A DNA stretch of 64,000 nt from Roseateles_E cavernae (GTDB lineage: Bacteria > Pseudomonadota > Gammaproteobacteria > Burkholderiales > Burkholderiaceae_C): positions 558,001-622,000 of the forward strand of contig NZ_JBDPLH010000001.1 in the NCBI RefSeq assembly GCF_040187885.1, in the 5' to 3' direction. Shown here piece by piece: positions 57,598 through 64,000 of this stretch. How positions within the stretch are numbered: the stretch's first letter is position 1; the number at the start of each line of letters is the position of its first letter. A program made the position numbers and the translations under genes. The notes below the pieces were generated by a model. It was not told the origin of the DNA, searched no databases, and worked only from the letters and a program-made list of their open reading frames with translations.

Positions 57598-59748
57598 ATG
57601 ACCAGTGAAGCGAACAAGTGCCCCTTCCACCATGCTGCCGGCGGCGGCACGACGAACAAGGACTGGTGGCCCAACCAGCTGCGCGTCGATCTGCTGAACC
57701 AGCACTCCAGCAAGTCCGACCCGCTGGGTGAGACCTTCAACTACGCCGAAGAATTCAAGAAGCTCGACTACAAGGCGCTGAAGGCCGATCTGGTCAAGCT
57801 GATGACCGACAGCCAGGACTGGTGGCCGGCCGACTTCGGCCACTACGGCCCGCAGATGATTCGCATGGCCTGGCACTCGGCCGGCACCTACCGCACGCTC
57901 GATGGTCGCGGCGGCGGCGGCCGCGGCCAGCAGCGTTTCGCCCCGCTGAACTCCTGGCCCGACAACGTCAATATCGACAAGTCGCGCCGCCTGCTGTGGC
58001 CGATCAAGCAGAAGTATGGCCAGAAGATCTCCTGGGCCGACCTCTTCATCCTGGCCGGCAATGTGGCGCTGGAATCGATGGGCTTTCGCACCTTCGGCTT
58101 TGCCGGCGGCCGCGCCGATGTCTGGGAACCGGACATGGACGTCAACTGGGGCGCCGAGAGCACCTGGCTGGCCACCGACAAGCGCTTCCACGGTGATCGC
58201 GAGCTGGACCATAACCTCGCCGCCACCCATATGGGTCTGATCTATGTGAACCCCGAGGGCCCGAATGCCAGCGGCGACTACATGGCCGCCGCCAAGGACA
58301 TCCGCGCCACCTTCTACCGCATGGCGATGGACGACGAGGAGATCGTCGCGCTGATCGCCGGCGGCCACACCTTCGGCAAGGCCCACGGCGCCGCCCCCGA
58401 ATCGCACAAAGGCCCCGAGCCCGAGGGTGCCGGCATCGAGGCCCAGGGCCTGGGCTGGAACAGCAACTTCGGGCAAGGCCACGGCAAGGACACCGTCTCC
58501 AGCGGCCTCGAAGTGACCTGGACCACGACCCCGGCGCAGTGGGGCAATAACTTCTTCGAGAACTTGTTCAAGTTCGAGTGGGAGCTGGAGAAGAGCCCCG
58601 CCGGCGCCAAGCAGTGGGTGGCCAAGGACGCGCCGGACATCATTCCGGACGCCCATGTGCCGGGCAAGTTCCACAAGCCCAAGATGCTGACCACCGACCT
58701 GACGATGCGCTTCGACCCCGAGTTCGGCAAGATCTCCAAGCGCTTCCTCGAAGACCCGCAGGCCTTTGCCGAGGCCTTTGCCCGCGCCTGGTTCAAGCTG
58801 ACCCACCGCGATATGGGCCCGAAGGCCCGCTACCTCGGCCCCGAGGTGCCGAAGGAAGACCTGATCTGGCAAGACCCGCTGCCGGCCGCCACGCACAACC
58901 CGTCCGCAGCGGACATCGCCGAGCTGAAGGCCAAGATCGCGGCCTCCGGCCTGTCGGTCAGCGAGCTGGTGTCGGTGGCCTGGGCCTCGGCCTCGACCTT
59001 CCGCGGCGGTGACAAGCGGGGCGGCGCCAATGGTGCCCGCCTGGCCCTGGCACCGCAGAAGGACTGGGAAGTGAACCGGCGCGCCATCGCCGCCCTGCCC
59101 ACCCTGGCCGAGATCCAGAAGGCCTCGGGCAAGGCCTCGCTGGCCGATGTGATCGTGCTGGCCGGCAGCGTCGGCGTCGAGCAGGCGGCCAAGGCGGCCG
59201 GCGTCGCGGTCGAGGTGCCGTTCGCGCCGGGCCGGGTCGATGCCACGCAGGAACAGACCGATGTCGAATCCTTCGCGCTGATGGAGCCGCTGGCCGACGG
59301 CTTCCGCAACTATAAAAAGGGCAAGATCGGCGCGGCCACCGAGGCGCTGCTGATCGACCGGGCCCAGCTGCTGACGCTGACCGCGCCGGAGCTGACCGCC
59401 CTGGTCGGCGGCCTGCGCGTGCTCGGTGCCAACGCCGACGGCAGCAAGCACGGCGTGTTCACCGAGCAGGTCGGCGTGCTGAGCAATGTCTTCTTCGTCA
59501 ACCTGCTCGATATGAGTACCGATTGGAAGGCGGTCGATGGCGAGGGCGAGCTGTTCGAGGGCCGGGACCGCAAGACGGGTGCGGTCAAGTACAGCGGCAC
59601 CCGCAGCGATCTGGTCTTCGGCTCCAACTCGGTGCTGCGCGCCTATGCCGAGGTCTACGCCAGCGCGGACGGGCAGCAGAAGTTCGTCGCCGACTTCGTC
59701 GCCGCCTGGACCAAGGTGATGAACCTGGACCGCTTCGACCTGGCGTGA
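57598..59748 (+). CDS. katG: Catalase-peroxidase
   Basis: A 716-residue haem enzyme that breaks down hydrogen peroxide and oxidises organic substrates. N-terminal catalytic domain: MIRMAWHSAGTYRTLDGRGGG with Trp/His of the distal pocket; GLIYVNPEGPNASGD with the adduct-forming Tyr; GGHTFGKAHGAAP with the proximal His. The second, non-haem-binding domain follows (WASASTFRGGDKRGGANGARLALAP, LAGSVGVEQAAKAAGV). Length typical of class I. GGAGATAAGCC precedes ATG 57598. Probably OxyR-controlled. A GGGCCGG/CCGGCCC hairpin without U-run lies 7 bp after the stop. Confidence 0.98.
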   Translation: MTSEANKCPFHHAAGGGTTNKDWWPNQLRVDLLNQHSSKSDPLGETFNYAEEFKKLDYKALKADLVKLMTDSQDWWPADFGHYGPQMIRMAWHSAGTYRTLDGRGGGGRGQQRFAPLNSWPDNVNIDKSRRLLWPIKQKYGQKISWADLFILAGNVALESMGFRTFGFAGGRADVWEPDMDVNWGAESTWLATDKRFHGDRELDHNLAATHMGLIYVNPEGPNASGDYMAAAKDIRATFYRMAMDDEEIVALIAGGHTFGKAHGAAPESHKGPEPEGAGIEAQGLGWNSNFGQGHGKDTVSSGLEVTWTTTPAQWGNNFFENLFKFEWELEKSPAGAKQWVAKDAPDIIPDAHVPGKFHKPKMLTTDLTMRFDPEFGKISKRFLEDPQAFAEAFARAWFKLTHRDMGPKARYLGPEVPKEDLIWQDPLPAATHNPSAADIAELKAKIAASGLSVSELVSVAWASASTFRGGDKRGGANGARLALAPQKDWEVNRRAIAALPTLAEIQKASGKASLADVIVLAGSVGVEQAAKAAGVAVEVPFAPGRVDATQEQTDVESFALMEPLADGFRNYKKGKIGAATEALLIDRAQLLTLTAPELTALVGGLRVLGANADGSKHGVFTEQVGVLSNVFFVNLLDMSTDWKAVDGEGELFEGRDRKTGAVKYSGTRSDLVFGSNSVLRAYAEVYASADGQQKFVADFVAAWTKVMNLDRFDLA

Positions 59749-59983
59749 TCGCGCGGGCCGGTTTCCGGCCCCTGTCAACACCTGACCCTTCGCCACAAGC
59801 GTTGGCGGCAAGCACCTAGGACAACACCTCCCCTCAGACAGGGGGGAGGGCGTCGTTCTGGCTCGTGAACTATTGCCTATTCTCCGAGACCTCGGGATGT
59901 CCACAAGACCTGCCGGGCATCATCCGATGCCCGGCCGACAGCCCTGATCGAGTGGCTGACAAAGCCCCAACGGAGGAATCGCA
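59749..59983. other. Intergenic region between katG and the metalloprotease gene
   Basis: 235 bp holding three hairpins: GGGCCGG-TTT-CCGGCCC (59755-59771) just after katG; CCTCCCC...GGGGAGG (59827-59849); and GCCGGGCATC-ATCC-GATGCCCGGC (59912-59935), a perfect 10-bp inverted repeat 48 bp before the next ATG, probably an operator or 5' leader hairpin. Confidence 0.6.
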
Positions 59984-61270
59984 ATGAAGACCATCTCTAT
60001 GCTGCGCACGGTCGCGGCAGCGGCCGCCATCGCCTGCGCCGGCCAGGCCAGCGCGCTGAACATCGTGCTGTGGGACACCGACAACAGCTACGGTGCCTCG
60101 CCCGAGGCCTTGCTGGCCTTCCAGAAGGCGGCGAACTACTGGAACAAGACCATCAGCAACGACGTCACCGTCAATATCAAGATCGGCTTTGCCGACCTGG
60201 GCGCCAATGTGCTGGCCCAGGCCGGCAGCAGCAGCGGCGAGGTCGCGGTCAAGGATGTCTACAGCGCCCTGCGGGCCAACACCAGCAAGAGCGCGCTGGA
60301 CAATATCGCCGTCAACGGCCTGGTGGCGCTGAACGCCCAGGGCAGTGTCGCGATGCGCGTCAATGGCTATGTCGATGCCGCCCAGCAGATCGGTGTCGAC
60401 ACCACGATAGGCAGCCGCCGCGCCGACGGCAACGACCACATCAACCGCTATCTGGACGTGAACACCTCGGTGCAGAAGGCCCTGGGCCTGACGCCCTCGA
60501 ACAACGCCCGCTACGACGCCAACATCACCTTCAGCTCGAGCTTCGGCTTCGACTACAACCCGACCAACGGCACCGCCGCCGGCAGCTACGACTTCACCGC
60601 CGTCGCCATCCATGAGCTGGGCCATGCCTTGGGCTTTGTCAGCGGCGCCGACACCTTCGACTACTTCGGTCGCGCCAACGGCCCCGGCGCCGATCTGCTG
60701 GAGTCGGGCGTGTTCGGCTCGCAGCGGCTCGACGACTTCGCGATCGGCAGCGTGCTTGACCTGTTCCGCTATGGCGCCAGCCCGGCGATCGACGGCCATT
60801 TGCAGCTGCAATGGGGCGCCAACAAGGACGCTTTCTTCTCGATCGACGGCGTCACGCCGTTCAACTTCAACAACCCCGACCAGAAGATTGCCGACTTCTC
60901 GACCGGCGCCTACAACGGCGACCAGAATCAGGCCTCGCACTGGGGCGATAGCAAGCTCTATCCCGATGCCGGCCGGCCGGGCTGCTTCCTGAGCGGCACC
61001 GATATCGGCCTGATGGACCCCACCGGCACACCGTGCGCCGACGGCCGGGTGACGCAGAACGATCTCGCCGCCTTCGACGCGATGGGCTGGAACCTGAACA
61101 TCGATGCGCTGCAGGCCAGCAAGTACAGCATGGACACCGCGTCCATCTACCAGCTCGATGGTCTGGCCGTCGTCGCCGTGCCCGAGCCCGCCACCTGGGC
61201 CCAGCTGCTGCTGGGTCTGGGCGCGGTCGGCGGCCTGCTGGCGCGCCGTCGCAAGTCCGGCACCGCCTGA
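59984..61270 (+). CDS. PEP-CTERM zinc metalloprotease (NF038122-type)
   Basis: A 428-residue exported protein with CGGAGGAATCGC before ATG 59984. Signal peptide MKTISMLRTVAAAAAIACAGQASA. The mature start LNIVLWDTDNSYGASPEALLAFQKAANYWNKTI resembles the family of PEP-CTERM metalloproteases. The zinc-binding helix is AVAIHELGHALGFVSGAD (HEXXH plus Gly-x-x-x-x-Asp). Near the end GLMDPTGTPC and ITQNDLAAFDAMGWNL-like VTQNDLAAFDAMGWNL are met-turn-like features. Sorting tail: VPEPATWAQLLLGLGAVGGLLARRRKSGTA. Preceded by a perfect inverted repeat. Confidence 0.93.
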   Translation: MKTISMLRTVAAAAAIACAGQASALNIVLWDTDNSYGASPEALLAFQKAANYWNKTISNDVTVNIKIGFADLGANVLAQAGSSSGEVAVKDVYSALRANTSKSALDNIAVNGLVALNAQGSVAMRVNGYVDAAQQIGVDTTIGSRRADGNDHINRYLDVNTSVQKALGLTPSNNARYDANITFSSSFGFDYNPTNGTAAGSYDFTAVAIHELGHALGFVSGADTFDYFGRANGPGADLLESGVFGSQRLDDFAIGSVLDLFRYGASPAIDGHLQLQWGANKDAFFSIDGVTPFNFNNPDQKIADFSTGAYNGDQNQASHWGDSKLYPDAGRPGCFLSGTDIGLMDPTGTPCADGRVTQNDLAAFDAMGWNLNIDALQASKYSMDTASIYQLDGLAVVAVPEPATWAQLLLGLGAVGGLLARRRKSGTA

Positions 61271-61387
61271 GTCGAGGTCGTGCGAGAACCGAAGCCTTGA
61301 TGCCATCCCTGTGCTGAGAAATCGGCTGGCGCCGGCCTATAGTGCGAAGCCAGTGCCAGCCTTTCTCAAACTCAGCAAGGACATCTC

Positions 61388-61900
61388 ATGAGCAAACGTG
61401 CAAGCAAGACCGCCCAGCCCGCCGCCTCGGCCATCAATATCGGCATCAACGACAAGGACCGCGCCGCCATCGCCGCCGGCCTGTCCAAGCTGCTGGCCGA
61501 CACCTACACGCTCTACCTGACCACCCACAACTTCCACTGGAACGTCACCGGGCCGATGTTCAACTCGCTGCATGCGATGTTCATGACCCAGTACACCGAG
61601 CTGTGGAACGCGGTCGACCCGATTGCCGAGCGCATCCGCTCGCTGGGCCACCCCGCCCCGGGCTCCTATGCGCAGTTCGCCAAGCTCAGCTCGCTGAAGG
61701 ACGCCCCGGCGACGCCGCCCAAGGCGCTGGAGATGGTGCGCATCCTGGTCGAGGGCCATGAAGGCGCGGCGCGCACCGCGCGCAGCCTGTTCCCGCTGGT
61801 CGACAAGGCCAGCGACGAGCCCAGCGCCGACATCCTGACCCAGCGCCTGACCGTGCACGAGCAAACCGCCTGGATGCTGCGCAGCCTGCTGGAAGAGTAA
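61388..61900 (+). CDS. Dps-like ferritin/DNA-protection protein
   Basis: A 170-residue Dps-family protein; AAGGACATCTC precedes the start. The ferroxidase helix contains LADTYTLYLTTHNFHWNVTGPMFNSLHAMFMTQYTELWNAVDPIAERIRSLG, which is the Dps signature with conserved HNFHWN and Asp/Glu ligands. A basic N-tail (SKRASKTAQPAA) may bind DNA. Dps stores iron and limits Fenton damage. It abuts the TolC-family gene with no gap, so translation is coupled; an oxidative-stress link with katG nearby is plausible. Confidence 0.95.
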   Translation: MSKRASKTAQPAASAINIGINDKDRAAIAAGLSKLLADTYTLYLTTHNFHWNVTGPMFNSLHAMFMTQYTELWNAVDPIAERIRSLGHPAPGSYAQFAKLSSLKDAPATPPKALEMVRILVEGHEGAARTARSLFPLVDKASDEPSADILTQRLTVHEQTAWMLRSLLEE

Positions 61901-63295
61901 ATGCGATTGGCAGCGGCACCGCTGGCCCTGCTGCTGGTCGCGGGTGCGGCCCAGGCCCAGGCCCAGGCCCACGTCCAGAAGTTAAGCTGGGACGAGGCCC
62001 TGCAGCGCCTGCGCGGCGGCTCGGACCAGCTGGCCGCCGCCCGCGCCGGCCTGGCCCACAAGCAGGCGCGCGCCGAGGGCATCGCCGGCCTGGGCGGGCC
62101 CAGCGTCAGCCTGAGCGGCGCGGCCTACCGCTACAAGGCCAGCCTGGACATCGATCTGGACCCCTTGTCCCAGCGCCTGGACCAGATCGTTCCGCAATTG
62201 CCGCCGCTGCTGGGTCAGGTCTTGCCTGCCCTGCCGCAACTGCCGCACAGCTACACGCTGGAGCGCAGCAACAGCGGCAGCACCGCCTCGCTGTCGGCCG
62301 TCTGGCCGCTCTATCTGGGTGGCGCCACCGAGGCCGCGCGCGGCCTGGCCGCCGCCCAGACCGCCGAGGCCAGCGCCGATCTGCAAAGCAGCGAGCATGA
62401 GGCGGCCGCGCTGCTGGCACAGCGCTACTTCCTGACGCAGCTGGCGCGCCGCGCCGCGGCGTTGCGCGAGGCCGCCGCCGAGGGCATCGCGGCCCATGAT
62501 GCGGCAGCCGAGAAGATGCTCGCCACCGGCGTGCTGTCCAGGCTCGAACGCCTGCAGGCCCGCGCCGCCCTGGAAGACGCCCGCTACCAGGCGCGCAAGG
62601 CACGCAGCGATGCGGACCTGGCCGCGCTGGCGCTGGCACGCAGCCTCAAGCTCGACGCCCCGCCCCAGCCCAGCACGCCGCTGGCGCTGAGCCCGCGGCC
62701 GCTGCCGCCGCTGCAGGACTTCATCATCGTGGCCCTGGCCAACCATCCGGGCCTGGCCAAGGTGGCGGCCAGGAAGGAGCAGGCCAGCGAACTGCAGCGC
62801 GCCGGCAAGGCGCTCAACAAGCCTCAGCTGTTCGCCTTCGGCCAGCGCTCGCTGACGCACAACGGCGACTGGGTGGCCGGCGTCGGCCTGCGCCTGAATC
62901 TGTGGGACTCGCTGGACCATGGCGCGCTGGACCGCTCGCACGCCAGCCAGATCGCCCAGGCCGACGCGACCGACGCGCAGGCACGCAGCGATATCGCGCT
63001 GCTGGTCGAGCGCCAGTGGCGGGCCACCGAAAACGCCCGCGAGCAATACCTGAGCCTGCAGGCCCAGGACGAGCTGGCCCATGAGCTGCTGCGCCTGCGC
63101 CAGGCCGGCCTGCGCCAGGGCACCAGCACCACGCTGGACCTGATCGACGCCGAACTGAACCTCGCCAAGCAGCGCACCGCCCGCGCCCAGGTCGCCTATG
63201 ACTATGTGATGGCGCTGACCGGCCTGCTGCAGGCCTGCGCTCAGCTCGACAGCCTGGGCGACTACCTGAACCAGGCCGCCCTGCGCATCGAATGA
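61901..63295 (+). CDS. TolC-family outer-membrane efflux protein
   Basis: A 464-residue protein starting directly after the Dps stop. Signal peptide MRLAAAPLALLLVAGAAQAQAQA. Two TolC repeats: the first from KLSWDEALQRLRGGSDQLAAARAGLAHKQ through beta-strand-like SGAAYRYKASLDID, long helices with heptad Ala/Leu; the second from LQDFIIVALANHPGLAKVAARKEQASELQRAGKALNKPQLFAFGQRSL to RQGTSTTLDLIDAELNLAKQRTARAQVAYDYVMALTGL. The outer channel of a tripartite exporter; the HlyD-like adaptor gene follows with a 4-bp overlap. Confidence 0.95.
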   Translation: MRLAAAPLALLLVAGAAQAQAQAHVQKLSWDEALQRLRGGSDQLAAARAGLAHKQARAEGIAGLGGPSVSLSGAAYRYKASLDIDLDPLSQRLDQIVPQLPPLLGQVLPALPQLPHSYTLERSNSGSTASLSAVWPLYLGGATEAARGLAAAQTAEASADLQSSEHEAAALLAQRYFLTQLARRAAALREAAAEGIAAHDAAAEKMLATGVLSRLERLQARAALEDARYQARKARSDADLAALALARSLKLDAPPQPSTPLALSPRPLPPLQDFIIVALANHPGLAKVAARKEQASELQRAGKALNKPQLFAFGQRSLTHNGDWVAGVGLRLNLWDSLDHGALDRSHASQIAQADATDAQARSDIALLVERQWRATENAREQYLSLQAQDELAHELLRLRQAGLRQGTSTTLDLIDAELNLAKQRTARAQVAYDYVMALTGLLQACAQLDSLGDYLNQAALRIE

Positions 63296-64000
63296 AGAGC
63301 GAGCACACCGCGATGAACGCCAAGCAAGTCCTGACCCCGCTGATCATCGCCCTGGCCGCCGGCCTGGGCATCTACGCGCTCTGGCAGGCCGGCCGCGGCC
63401 CCGAGCAGGCGCCGATCCAGGGCATGATGGAAGCGCAGGAAACCGATATCGCGCCCAAGCTGACCGGCCGCATCGCCGAGCTGCGGGTGCAGGAGGGCCA
63501 GGCCATCGCCAAGGGCGAGCTGCTGCTGCGCATCGACAGCCCCGAGGTCCAGGCCAAGCTGGCCCAGGCCAGCAATGCCGAGGCCGCAGCCTCGGCGGTG
63601 GTGCTGAAGGCGCACAACGGCGCCCGCCCGCAGGAGATCCGGATGGCACGCGCCAACTACGAGCGCGCCCAGGCCGGCGCCGAGCTGGCCAGGAAAAGCC
63701 ATGAGCGGGTCGAGAGCCTGCACCGCGACGGCCTGGTGGCCACGCAAAAACGCGACGAGGCCGAGGCCAACTGGCGCGCCAGCGAACGCCTGGCCGAGGC
63801 CGCCAAGGCGCAATGGGAGCTGGCCCAGGCGGGCGCCCGTGCTGAGGACCAGGCGGCCGCCAGCGCCCAGGCCCGCCAGGTGGCCGGCCTGGTGCAGGAG
63901 GTCGAGGCGGCCCGCGCCGAGACCGAGCTGAAGAGCCCGGTGGCCGGTACCGTGGCCAAGCTGCTGGCCAAGGTCGGCGAGCTGTCGCCGGCCGGCGTGC
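63292..64000 (+). CDS. HlyD/EmrA-family membrane-fusion protein, 3' end outside window
   Basis: At least 236 codons from ATG 63292, which overlaps the TolC stop (ATGA). One N-terminal membrane segment (VLTPLIIALAAGLGIYALW), then the biotinyl-lipoyl half-motif IQGMMEAQETDIAPKLTGRIAELRVQEGQAIAKGELLLRIDSPEVQAKLAQA, and a coiled-coil hairpin rich in Ala/Glu/Arg ending ELKSPVAGTVAKLLAKVGELSPAG (the second lipoyl half). An inner-membrane transporter gene is expected beyond the right edge. Similar to YhiI/HlyD adaptors of ABC-2 type exporters. Confidence 0.93.
   Translation, partial: MKSEHTAMNAKQVLTPLIIALAAGLGIYALWQAGRGPEQAPIQGMMEAQETDIAPKLTGRIAELRVQEGQAIAKGELLLRIDSPEVQAKLAQASNAEAAASAVVLKAHNGARPQEIRMARANYERAQAGAELARKSHERVESLHRDGLVATQKRDEAEANWRASERLAEAAKAQWELAQAGARAEDQAAASAQARQVAGLVQEVEAARAETELKSPVAGTVAKLLAKVGELSPAGV

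Overview
This is a GC-rich chromosomal segment of a betaproteobacterium, most likely Burkholderiales of the Roseateles/Paucibacter/Rubrivivax kind. The evidence is the high GC content, six clear PEP-CTERM proteins plus one variant, an EpsA-type LuxR regulator of the PEP-CTERM world, and the housekeeping set tgt, queA, recG, oxyR, katG, argG, panB and panC. I saw no tRNA, rRNA, CRISPR array, prophage or complete insertion sequence.

Region 1 (1-23.9 kb) is a surface and secretion block. A two-partner secretion locus reads leftwards: an FhaC-type transporter (10235-11941), then a giant FhaB-like adhesin that starts at 10199 and runs off the left edge (at least 3,399 codons). The adhesin contains a hexanucleotide array (2035-3078; core of 141 perfect units) encoding about 348 residues of Pro-Thr. 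Two paralogous PEP-CTERM proteins flank a PstS-like secreted protein. Next come the LuxR-type regulator EpsA, an orphan secretin, a divergent subtilisin-like protease with a GlyGly-CTERM-like tail, and a PhoX-like Tat phosphatase followed by a PEP-CTERM protein. A palindromic motif (half-site GGCATGRGCCG) occurs before fhaC, twice before epsA and before the PhoX gene. It suggests a shared regulon, perhaps controlled by EpsA.

Region 2 (23.9-36.4 kb) mixes housekeeping genes (tgt, a YigZ-family gene, argG, queA) with accessory genes: a CE2-like esterase, a cyanophycinase-like peptidase, a CHRD/PEP-CTERM protein and small unknowns. It holds a fused vapB/vapC relic. It also holds an ECF41 sigma factor with its AhpD-like partner; both have a promoter with the exact ECF41 arrangement.

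Region 3 (36.4-52 kb) separates queA from recG. Its core is a five-gene leftward operon (49061 to 39586) of circularly permuted ATP-grasp, alpha-E and transglutaminase proteins, a predicted peptide-synthesis or modification system. One ATP-grasp paralogue appears to have lost its nucleotide-binding loop.

Region 4 (52-64 kb) holds recG, an FKBP-type lipoprotein, panC/panB, oxyR-katG, a PEP-CTERM metalloprotease, a Dps-like protein, and a TolC/HlyD export operon cut by the right edge.
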